Assembly: GCF_004103695.1 (NCBI RefSeq)
Contig: NZ_CP035280.1
Span: 806,001-870,000, forward strand
Source: Clostridium sp. JN-9
GTDB taxonomy: Bacteria; Bacillota; Clostridia; Clostridiales; Clostridiaceae
Direction: 5' to 3'
DNA length: 64,000 nt
Position numbers and translations under genes: made by a program
Shown here: positions 16,533 through 23,838 of the stretch, one piece after another
How positions within the stretch are numbered: position 1 is the stretch's first letter
Layout: every line of letters begins with the position of its first letter
Notes under the pieces: generated by a model
Databases searched by the model: none
Seen by the model: only the letters and a program-made list of their open reading frames with translations
What the model was told of the DNA's origin: nothing

Positions 16533-17184
16533 TTGCAACCTCCAAAAAACGACTGTATTCATCTACCGTATAAACATTGGCTTTCCCATTTTTAATAACA
16601 CATATTTTAGTTGAATTATTAAGTGCAGCATTTAAGTTATGTTCTACAGAAATAACTGTTATTCCAAAATGAACATTTAAGTGCTTTATATAGCTGTATA
16701 TTTCATCCTGACTTGCAATATCAATTCCAGTAGATGGTTCATCTAAAATAAGCAGCTTTGGATTTCCTAAAAGAGCTCTTGCAATAAATATCTTTTGAAT
16801 CTGTCCACCTGACATATCACCCATTAAAGAATATTTATAATTAAGCATACCTATATCGTCTAAAGCCTTATCTATACATTTCATATCTTTTATCTTTAAA
16901 GATTTTAAATGAATTTTTAACATTTCATATACTGTAATTGGAAACTGCGTATTAAAGTTTTCAACTCTTTGAGCAACATATCCAATTTTATCTGTGTTAA
17001 TTTTAATGCTTCCTGAGATAGGTTTAAGCAATGACAGTATAAGTTTAATAAGAGTACTTTTTGCACTGCCGTTTTCCCCTAAAATGGATACATACTCTCC
17101 TTCATTAATATGTAAATTTAAATTATTCAGTATATAGGGCTTTTTTCCTGTGTAAGAAAATATTAGGTTGTTAATTTGTAACAT
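16525..17184 (-). CDS. Metal ABC transporter ATP-binding protein (ZnuC/AdcC-like)
   Basis: 219 aa. Walker A is GENGSAKST, with Ala where most ABC ATPases have Gly. Q-loop AQRVENF, signature MSGGQIQK, Walker B LLILDEPSTGID and the switch His in SVEHN follow. The pairing with an ABC-3 permease marks it as the energising subunit of a Zn/Mn importer. It is first in the two-gene unit, behind a good promoter at 17235-17264. No Zur- or Mn-type operator is evident to me. Confidence 0.9.
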   Translation of the reverse strand: MLQINNLIFSYTGKKPYILNNLNLHINEGEYVSILGENGSAKSTLIKLILSLLKPISGSIKINTDKIGYVAQRVENFNTQFPITVYEMLKIHLKSLKIKDMKCIDKALDDIGMLNYKYSLMGDMSGGQIQKIFIARALLGNPKLLILDEPSTGIDIASQDEIYSYIKHLNVHFGITVISVEHNLNAALNNSTKICVIKNGKANVYTVDEYSRFLEVANV

Positions 17185-17234
17185 TATTAACTAATTACCT
17201 CCAGTTGTTTATAACAAAGAATATCTGTAAATTA

Positions 17235-17264
17235 ATTATACATCTAAATGCGAACTATTTGCAA
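17235..17264 (-). promoter_or_regulatory. Promoter of the metal ABC transporter genes
   Basis: Minus strand: TTGCAA (17259-17264), 18-base spacer, TATAAT (17235-17240), about 50 bases before the ATPase start codon. Confidence 0.65.
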
Positions 17265-17286
17265 CAAGTAAAATTATTATTATAAT

Positions 17287-17326
17287 CATAAAAAAATGTG
17301 ATGAAATTCAAGCTCCATCACATTTT
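17287..17326 (-). terminator. Terminator of the polysaccharide deacetylase gene
   Basis: AAAATGTGATG and CATCACATTTT pair perfectly over 11 bp. On the minus strand a run of seven T follows. It lies 9 bases past the deacetylase stop. Confidence 0.88.
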
Positions 17327-17334
17327 ATAAAAAT

Positions 17335-18231
17335 TTATCTATCTGGTAAATCTGTAAGAGACTTTAATTCATATCCTGATGACTTCCAGTACTTCAATAT
17401 ACTGTCTAATATATTTGTATTGGTTTTTGATACAGCATGCAAAAGTACAATGGATCCATTATGAGTTCTCTGCATTATTACCTTTTTTGCATAATCTTCA
17501 CTGGGTTGTTTCTTTATATCCCAATCACCATATGCAAAGCTCCAGAATATTGATTTATATCCAAGTTCCTTAGTATAGGCTAAGGACAATTCACTGTATT
17601 TTCCCATAGGGGGTCTGAAGAATTTAACCATTTTTTTACCTGTAACCTCTTCGAAAGCTTTTTCATTAACAGCAAATTCATTTACAAATTTTGATTTATC
17701 CTTTTTTGCAACAGCAGCCATTGAAGGATGATGTGTCGAGTGATTGCATACAAGGTGTCCTTCATTAACCATTCTTTTTATCAAATCTTTGTTGGAATTA
17801 ATATAAGGTGTAGTTACGAAAAATGCTGCTTTAACATTATTTTCTTTTAATATATCCAATATCTTGGAAGTATAGCCATTTTCATAGCCTTCATCAAAGG
17901 TTAAATACATATATTTTTTTGATGTATCTCCCAGATAATACGCAGAATATTTATTAATTAAATCTAAGACTTCCTTTGGCTCTCCGGAAGGTGTGCCGTC
18001 ATTTCTTGGCTGAAAAAACCAGTCAAGCTCCTTAGTATCCATGGAGGAAGTATTGTCTTTTATGGAGTTGTTTTCTTCTGCTTTTTTAACAGGAGGAGCA
18101 GTATTATTATCCTTATCAATTTCCAAAGGAGCAGTAATATTAGTAGAAGTGTTTATACTTTTAGGGGACCCTGAACAAGCTGATAAAATTAAGGTAAATA
18201 TAATAAGTGGTAAAATTAATTTCTTAATCAT
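17335..18231 (-). CDS. PdaA-like polysaccharide deacetylase lipoprotein
   Basis: 298 aa. A lipoprotein signal with lipobox LILSAC (Cys19) is followed by a ~70-residue polar linker, then a NodB-type carbohydrate esterase 4 domain: YLTFDEGYENGYT (motif 1, catalytic Asp-Glu), HSTHHPS (motif 2, metal His), RPPMGKYS (motif 3) and LLHAVS (motif 5). DEGYENGYT is characteristic of PdaA, the muramic-acid deacetylase needed for spore-cortex delta-lactam, so a cortex role is plausible. Anchoring as an extracytoplasmic lipoprotein is inferred from the lipobox. GGAGGG precedes ATG 18231. Divergent from the DNA methyltransferase. Confidence 0.88.
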   Translation of the reverse strand: MIKKLILPLIIFTLILSACSGSPKSINTSTNITAPLEIDKDNNTAPPVKKAEENNSIKDNTSSMDTKELDWFFQPRNDGTPSGEPKEVLDLINKYSAYYLGDTSKKYMYLTFDEGYENGYTSKILDILKENNVKAAFFVTTPYINSNKDLIKRMVNEGHLVCNHSTHHPSMAAVAKKDKSKFVNEFAVNEKAFEEVTGKKMVKFFRPPMGKYSELSLAYTKELGYKSIFWSFAYGDWDIKKQPSEDYAKKVIMQRTHNGSIVLLHAVSKTNTNILDSILKYWKSSGYELKSLTDLPDR

Positions 18232-18275
18232 TATTTATCCCTCCAATTACGATTCTTTTAACATAAAAACTGCAG

Positions 18276-18303
18276 TTGAATTAAAAAACTCATATGATAT
18301 AAT
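18276..18303 (+). promoter_or_regulatory. Candidate promoter of the DNA methyltransferase
   Basis: TTGAAT (18276-18281), 16-base spacer, TATAAT (18298-18303), 42 bases before the start codon. This looks like a vegetative sigma-A promoter; nothing sporulation-specific is seen. Confidence 0.5.
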
Positions 18304-18345
18304 TTTACTTGTTTATAATAGTATTATACGATGGAGAGCTAACAT

Positions 18346-20118
18346 ATGGATGAATTTTTTATAGAAAAAGTGGACGAATTATATAAAATAATAGTTGAAC
18401 CTATAGATAGTATGTACAAATTTACAGCAATTAATAATTATAAATATATGTTAAAGATTGATGACACATCCTCATTTGGAGCGCAATACCTTAAAAGGGT
18501 GTGCAAGGAAAAGTCAAAAGGCGCCATTTATACACCAAAAGAAATTTCAGAATTTATTGTGAAAAACACAATTTGTGAAGAAGATATAGTAAATAACCCA
18601 TTTATTAAGATAGTAGATCCAGCTTGCGGAACGGGGAATTTATTAAAGGAATGCTACAAATACCTAAAATACATATACATTAAAAACTTAAATGAAATCA
18701 ACAGCAGGTGGAATTTAAACTTAAATGATTTAAACATTAATCAGCATATTCTAAAAAATAACTTATATGGCTTTGATATAGACAAAACAGCATTAAAAAT
18801 ATTAGTTATAGATTTTTTTAGTATAACTGGAGTTGAAGCTGAATATAATTTTACTGAAAAAGATTTCATCATTGATAACATTGATGAAAAGTTTGATATT
18901 TATATTGGTAATCCACCATATATAGGACATAAGGCATTGGACAGAAATTACTCATTAATTTTAAAGAAAAAATATAGAAATATTTTTAAAGACAAGGGTG
19001 ACATTTCCTATTGCTTTTTTCAATGTGCTATTAATAACATGACCCATAATGGAAAGCTTGGCTTTATTGTTTCCAGATATTTTTTGGAATCACCCAGCGG
19101 AGAGGGATTGAGAAAGGTATTAAAGGATTTTTGTACAATATATAAAATAGTTGACTTTTATGGCATAAGACCTTTTAAGAATACTGGCATTGATCCAGTT
19201 ATTATTTTTTTAAAAAACAATATAAACCATAAATCTAAAATTAATATTATAAAGCCTTTAAATAACAAAGAAAAAAATAAAGGAAGCTTTTATAAATCTG
19301 TATTTTTAAATAATGGTGATGATTTCAGCCAGTTTTATATTGATAAAGCATATTTAAACAGTAATGGCTGGATATTAAGAAATGAGCAGGAAAGAAATAT
19401 AATAAAGAAAATAGAAACAAAAAGTTTTACTAATCTTGATAAAATATGCAGCAGTCATCAGGGAATTATTACTGGATGTGATAAGGCCTTTATTGTCGAT
19501 AACAGTACAATTGAAAATGAGAAACTGGAAAAGGATTTAATAAGGCCCTGGATAAAGAGCAGCAATATAAAAAAGAATGGGGTTACCTTTGAAAATAAAT
19601 ATTTAATAGATACTGATTTAATTAAAGATATTAGTGAGTACCCCCATGTTTATAAGCACATTATGCCATATAAAGAAAGACTGCTTAATAGAAGAGAATG
19701 TTCAAAGGGCAAAAGGGAATGGTATAGGCTGCAGTGGGGAAGAACATCAGATATATTTGAAGGAGAGAAAATTGTTTTTCCGTATAAATCCAGCAGTAAC
19801 AGATTTGCATTAGATAAAGGAAATTACTTCAGTGCTGACGTGTATTGTCTTATCCTAAAAGAAGCAGTACCTTTTACATATAAATATCTTCTGGGTATTT
19901 TAAATAGTAAGATATATGAATTTTATTTTAAGACTTATGGCAAAAAGTTAGGAATGGATTTATATGAGTACTATCCCAATAATCTTATTAAGTTATGCAT
20001 TCCAACTATGGATATAATAGATGACTACACCAAAATAAATTCTTCAGATTTTGATAATATATTATATAAATATTTTGACTTTACTAAAGAGGAAATAGAA
20101 ATAATAGAATATCATTAA
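18346..20118 (+). CDS. Solitary adenine-specific DNA methyltransferase, CamA-like
   Basis: 590 aa gamma-class N6-adenine methyltransferase. SAM motif DPACGTGN is near residue 91, and the catalytic motif GNPPYIGHKAL has NPPY at 189-192. The C-terminal half is a TaqI/Eco57I-type target recognition region (QGIITGCDKAF, RRECSKGKREWYRLQWGR, FPYKSSSNRFA, FSADVYC, LLGILNSKIYEFYFKTYGKK). Many of these blocks match, from memory, the C. difficile methyltransferase CamA, which methylates the last A of CAAAAA and affects sporulation. No restriction endonuclease or specificity gene is adjacent, so it is an orphan, as CamA is. Target sequence and role are inferred only. Upstream is a divergent PdaA-like gene. 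Confidence 0.85.
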   Translation: MDEFFIEKVDELYKIIVEPIDSMYKFTAINNYKYMLKIDDTSSFGAQYLKRVCKEKSKGAIYTPKEISEFIVKNTICEEDIVNNPFIKIVDPACGTGNLLKECYKYLKYIYIKNLNEINSRWNLNLNDLNINQHILKNNLYGFDIDKTALKILVIDFFSITGVEAEYNFTEKDFIIDNIDEKFDIYIGNPPYIGHKALDRNYSLILKKKYRNIFKDKGDISYCFFQCAINNMTHNGKLGFIVSRYFLESPSGEGLRKVLKDFCTIYKIVDFYGIRPFKNTGIDPVIIFLKNNINHKSKINIIKPLNNKEKNKGSFYKSVFLNNGDDFSQFYIDKAYLNSNGWILRNEQERNIIKKIETKSFTNLDKICSSHQGIITGCDKAFIVDNSTIENEKLEKDLIRPWIKSSNIKKNGVTFENKYLIDTDLIKDISEYPHVYKHIMPYKERLLNRRECSKGKREWYRLQWGRTSDIFEGEKIVFPYKSSSNRFALDKGNYFSADVYCLILKEAVPFTYKYLLGILNSKIYEFYFKTYGKKLGMDLYEYYPNNLIKLCIPTMDIIDDYTKINSSDFDNILYKYFDFTKEEIEIIEYH

Positions 20119-20120
20119 TG

Positions 20121-20151
20121 AAATCATGGTTGTTAAACCCATGATTTTTCC
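20121..20151 (+). terminator. Terminator of the methyltransferase gene
   Basis: AAATCATGG (20121-20129) pairs with CCATGATTT (20139-20147), followed by TTC. It overlaps the region just past the stop codon. Confidence 0.75.
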
Positions 20152-20202
20152 ATATATTGAAACAAAATGTAAACATTATTTCAAAAAAATGAAATAAATA
20201 TG

Positions 20203-20251
20203 TTGACAATATCTATGGAATGGTTTACTATTGAATTGAGCAAACGATTGC
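20203..20251 (+). promoter_or_regulatory. Promoter with LacI-family operator for the sugar ABC operon
   Basis: TTGACA (20203-20208), 17-base spacer, TACTAT (20226-20231). Immediately after the expected start point lies GCAAACGATTGC (20240-20251), an imperfect dyad centred on CG in the style of LacI/MalR operators (GCAAnCGnTTGC). Repression by roadblock at +1 is the likely mode; the regulator gene is not in this window. Confidence 0.8.
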
Positions 20252-20291
20252 ACAACAAATTAACAACCTAATTAAAGACGGGGGGATTAAT

Positions 20292-21560
20292 ATGAAAAAT
20301 GTTAAAAGAATAGTAGCTTTAGCTTGTACTGTTGCATTGTCAACAGGTTTGTTAGCTGGCTGCGGAAGTACAACGGACACATCTGATAAAGCAAAAACTA
20401 ATACAAAGGTAGAATTAACATTCTGGGATCAGGACGATGCCAATGCTCAAAAGATACTTGACGGACTTATTAAAGATTTCCAGACTAAAAATCCAAACAT
20501 AACAGTTAAGAGAACTCATTATGAAACAGAAGATTTAAGAAAGAACTTTACTTCAGCTGCTGTAAGCGGTAAAGGACCAGACGTAATTTTAGGACCAAAT
20601 GATAACCTGGGTGTATTTGTTCCAGGAAATTTAGTACAACCAGCTACAGACATAATGGGAGAAGATTTCTTTAAGACATTAGATCCAAATTCATTAAAAG
20701 CAGCTCAATATGATGGAAAACAGTATATGATTCCAGACAGAAACGGAAATGAAATATTATTGACATATAATAAGAAACTGGTTCCTGAAGCACCAAAGAC
20801 ATTTGAAGATCTTGAGAAAACAGGATTACAGTTAAAGCAGGAGGGAAAAGTTGAATATGGTTTAGTATTTAACGAAGTAGAACCATTCTTCTCAATTCCA
20901 TACTTAAAAGCATTTGGTGGAGAAGTATTTGATAATGCCAATTCATCAAGTCCAAAAGCAACTTTAAATACAAAGTCTGTAACAGACTGGATGACATTCA
21001 TGAAGAAAATACATGATGAAGGATTAATACCAAGAGAAGCAGATGGAACTGTTGCAACAAATTTATTCAAACAAGGAAAAGCTGCTTTTATAATTGATGG
21101 ACCATGGGGATTTGCAGATTATAAAAAGGCTAATGTAGATTTTGGTATAGCAGCTATTCCAAGCATTAATGGAGTTAACCCTGCCCCATACTCAGCAGTT
21201 AAGGGCTATGTAATTTCAGCTTCAGTTAAAGATCAGGCTAAGAAAGATGCAGTCAAGAAATTCTTAGAATTTGTTAACACCAAGGATGCTCAGTTAAAGA
21301 TGGTTGATGCTCATCAGCAGTTACCTACTAACTTAGATGCTATGAAGGATTCAAAAGTAACTGGCAACCCATTAATAAGCGGACAAAAAGATCCACTTGC
21401 AAAGGCTATTCCAATGCCAATAGTTCCACAAATGAGAGCTATTTGGGATGCAGCTAAACCTGTACAGCAGGAAGTACTTTCAGGAAAAACCACACCAGCA
21501 GATGCAGGTGCTAAGATGCAGAAGAAAGCCGAAGAAGGAATTAAAGCTTTAGGTTTATAA
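20292..21560 (+). CDS. Sugar ABC transporter substrate-binding lipoprotein (MalE-like)
   Basis: 422 aa. The lipoprotein signal ends in LLAGC (Cys24). The mature part is a family 1 solute-binding protein: VELTFWDQDD, VSGKGPDVILGPNDNLG, NEILLTYNKKLV, FKQGKAAFIIDGPWGFADYKK and the C-terminal MRAIWDAAKPVQQEVLSGKTTPADAGAKMQKKAEE are typical of maltose/maltodextrin binding proteins. It delivers sugar to the two permeases downstream. First gene of a three-gene operon under a LacI-type operator. The precise sugar (maltose or maltodextrin) is inferred from resemblance. Confidence 0.9.
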   Translation: MKNVKRIVALACTVALSTGLLAGCGSTTDTSDKAKTNTKVELTFWDQDDANAQKILDGLIKDFQTKNPNITVKRTHYETEDLRKNFTSAAVSGKGPDVILGPNDNLGVFVPGNLVQPATDIMGEDFFKTLDPNSLKAAQYDGKQYMIPDRNGNEILLTYNKKLVPEAPKTFEDLEKTGLQLKQEGKVEYGLVFNEVEPFFSIPYLKAFGGEVFDNANSSSPKATLNTKSVTDWMTFMKKIHDEGLIPREADGTVATNLFKQGKAAFIIDGPWGFADYKKANVDFGIAAIPSINGVNPAPYSAVKGYVISASVKDQAKKDAVKKFLEFVNTKDAQLKMVDAHQQLPTNLDAMKDSKVTGNPLISGQKDPLAKAIPMPIVPQMRAIWDAAKPVQQEVLSGKTTPADAGAKMQKKAEEGIKALGL

Positions 21561-21626
21561 AATTAATAAATTGGAATTTGGTTATTATGGGGGAGTTCTT
21601 CCCCCTTTTTTAGAAAGGAGATTAAA

Positions 21627-22556
21627 ATGGAATCAGTAGCAAAACGTAAAAAGAAAAGCAAAAATGAACGAAGTTATAACTTAGCACAGACAAAATGGAC
21701 ACCAGTTTGGTTTCTGTTACCTGCAATTATTGTTATTGCTGCAGTTGTCCTGTATCCGCTTATTTATGAATTCAAAATGTCTTTTGAAAATGTTACCATT
21801 GTAAATTTAAAAAGCGGTAAATGGCCATTTGTAGGTTTAAGCAACTACAAACAGATACTTACAGATACTTTATTTTATTCCACCTTGCTAAGAACAGTGA
21901 TTTGGACTGTTGTTAATGTGGTATGTCATGTAACTATAGGATTATTCCTAGCGGTATTATTAAATAGAAAATTACCTGGTAAATCCATAATAAGGATATT
22001 ATTAATTCTACCTTGGGCAATACCTCAGTATATTGCAGCATTAACCTGGAAGGGAATGTTCAATGTAGAGTATGGTGCAGTTAACATAATTTTAACTAAA
22101 TTATTTGGAAGCGGAGCAGCTATTCCATGGCTGTCAAATCCAAAATGGTCTTTTGTGGCATCCATAATTACAAACATCTGGTTAGGTATACCATTTATGA
22201 TGATGATTGCTTTGGGAGGACTTCAAAGCATACCTCAGGAATTATATGAAGCTGCCGATATGGATGGTGCCACAGGATGGCAGAAATTTAAAAGTATTAT
22301 TCTTCCTCTGTTAAAACCTATAATGACGCCTGCTATTGTGCTTGGAACAGTATGGACATTTAACCAGGTTAACGTTATATATATCATCACCTCCGGAGCA
22401 GCATCTGAAGATGCTCAGATTCTTGTAACACTTGTATATAAAAAGGCTTTCGAGTATATGAGATATGGTTATGCAGCAGCATTCTCAGTTATTATATTCT
22501 TAATTCTTTTATCATTTAGCTCAGCATTTATTAAAGCACAGAAGCTTGAGAATTAG
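21627..22556 (+). CDS. Sugar ABC transporter permease (MalF-like)
   Basis: 309 aa, six membrane helices. The N-terminus is basic and cytoplasmic, then WFLLPAIIVIAAVVLYPLIYEFKMSF. The EAA loop, which docks the ATPase, is YEAADMDGATGWQKFKSIILPLLKPI. It lacks the large periplasmic loop of E. coli MalF, as is usual in Firmicutes. It pairs with the MalG-like permease 11 bases downstream; no ATPase gene follows, so a shared MsmX/MsmK-type ATPase elsewhere is expected. Confidence 0.92.
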   Translation: MESVAKRKKKSKNERSYNLAQTKWTPVWFLLPAIIVIAAVVLYPLIYEFKMSFENVTIVNLKSGKWPFVGLSNYKQILTDTLFYSTLLRTVIWTVVNVVCHVTIGLFLAVLLNRKLPGKSIIRILLILPWAIPQYIAALTWKGMFNVEYGAVNIILTKLFGSGAAIPWLSNPKWSFVASIITNIWLGIPFMMMIALGGLQSIPQELYEAADMDGATGWQKFKSIILPLLKPIMTPAIVLGTVWTFNQVNVIYIITSGAASEDAQILVTLVYKKAFEYMRYGYAAAFSVIIFLILLSFSSAFIKAQKLEN

Positions 22557-22567
22557 GAGGGGTAAAA

Positions 22568-23422
22568 ATGAAGATAAGTGAAAGATTTGATTTTAAAGAT
22601 AAACCTTCTAAAATCATATTAATATATATAATTTTAATATTTTTCTGTATTTTGGCTGTGTTCCCAATTTTAAATACTCTCTCAATTGCCTTAAGACCAG
22701 CAGATGCAGTTTATGTTAAAACAATTAATCCAATTCCACATGGAGCCACTTTTGCAAATTTCAGAGATGCATTTGCAAAATATGATCTAGTAAGATGGAT
22801 GTCAAACAGCTTAATAGTATCTATTTTAACTACTGTAATAGCAGTTGCATTATCCATTGGTGCAGGCTATGCATTTTCAAGATTTGATTTCTTTGGTAAG
22901 GATGTAGGAATGACAATGCTTCTGGTAACTCAGATGTTCCCAGCACCAATGATGCTTTTACCATTATATATAATGCTTACAAAAGCAGGCTTGTCAAACA
23001 ATATTTTAGGGCTGGCTATAGTATATGTTTCCACTGCTATTCCATTTAATATATGGATGATGAAAGGATATTTTGATACCATTCCAAAGTCCCTGGAGGA
23101 AAGTGCTTATGTTGATGGAGCAGGTATTTTTAAATCTTTTTATAAAATAATACTTCCGCTGGCTACACCAGCAATAGCATTAACTGCATTATTTGCATTT
23201 ATGGGTGCATGGTCAGAATATATTGTTGCAAGGGTTATACTTACAGATAATTCTTTGTTAACACTGCCAATAGGACTTGTAAATATGCAGGGACAATTTT
23301 CTACAGATTGGGGAATTTACTCAGCAGCTGCTCTTATGACTGCAGTACCTGTTATGATATTATTTGTATGCTTGTCTAAATATTTAGTTGGCGGATTAAC
23401 ACTTGGAAGTGTTAAAGAATAA
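22568..23422 (+). CDS. Sugar ABC transporter permease (MalG-like)
   Basis: 284 aa, six helices. The N-terminal FPILNTLSIALRP segment and the EAA loop EESAYVDGAGIFKSFYKIILPLATPAIALTAL are those of MalG-type permeases. Ends with KYLVGGLTLGSVKE, the C-terminal tail that in MalG contacts the ATPase. AGGAGG lies 5-10 bases before the ATG. It completes the importer with the two genes upstream and is followed by a terminator. Confidence 0.92.
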   Translation: MKISERFDFKDKPSKIILIYIILIFFCILAVFPILNTLSIALRPADAVYVKTINPIPHGATFANFRDAFAKYDLVRWMSNSLIVSILTTVIAVALSIGAGYAFSRFDFFGKDVGMTMLLVTQMFPAPMMLLPLYIMLTKAGLSNNILGLAIVYVSTAIPFNIWMMKGYFDTIPKSLEESAYVDGAGIFKSFYKIILPLATPAIALTALFAFMGAWSEYIVARVILTDNSLLTLPIGLVNMQGQFSTDWGIYSAAALMTAVPVMILFVCLSKYLVGGLTLGSVKE

Positions 23423-23427
23423 TACTA

Positions 23428-23488
23428 CAGTTAAGAGTTAAGAGCTCATAGAACTAAGAGCTAAGAACTAAGAGATAATAGTTAATAG
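23428..23488. repeat. Heptad-periodic repeat
   Basis: Consecutive 7-base words of the form GTTAAGA, GTTAAGA, then ACTAAGA, GCTAAGA, ACTAAGA, GATAATA, GTTAATA, with one 9-base interruption. It lies between the MalG-like stop and the terminator. Confidence 0.75.
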
Positions 23489-23528
23489 TAAAGGGTTTTG
23501 ACCATGGCCAAAACCCTTTATTATTTTT
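23489..23528 (+). terminator. Terminator of the sugar ABC operon
   Basis: TAAAGGGTTTTG and CAAAACCCTTTA (12 bp) enclose a short loop; TTATTTTTTT follows on the + strand. Confidence 0.9.
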
Positions 23529-23801
23529 TTATATTATTTTTCTGGAGTGAAAAAACATAAATGTTTTTACTAAGATGTTTACTAAAATGCCAATGAATAA
23601 AGTATATAGCCAAAATGTCATTATTTTAGATTCATTACTATATGATGTACTTGCCCAAAATACAATAAATAGTATCCCTAGAATTAGTATTGTTAATAAG
23701 TCAATTAACAAAATTGTTTTTATTTTTTTATCTTTGCTTGTGCTTATGTATAATATTGAACTTACTATTAATATGATTAGACATATTATTGGATACACCA
23801 T
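23529..23801 (-). CDS. Small hypothetical membrane protein after ABC exporter
   Basis: 90 aa, not recognised. Three hydrophobic helices (IICLIILIVSSILYI; TILLIDLLTILILGILFIVFW; FWLYTLFIGILVNILVKTFMFF) leave almost no soluble part. AGGGGGG precedes ATG 23801. It starts 37 bases after the stop of the ABC exporter on the same strand, so the two are probably co-transcribed. It could be an accessory or immunity-like partner of the exporter, but nothing in the sequence proves it. Confidence 0.6.
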   Translation of the reverse strand: MVYPIICLIILIVSSILYISTSKDKKIKTILLIDLLTILILGILFIVFWASTSYSNESKIMTFWLYTLFIGILVNILVKTFMFFHSRKII

Positions 23802-23838
23802 CTTAATCCCCCCTAAATTAGTTATTAATGATTTCCAG

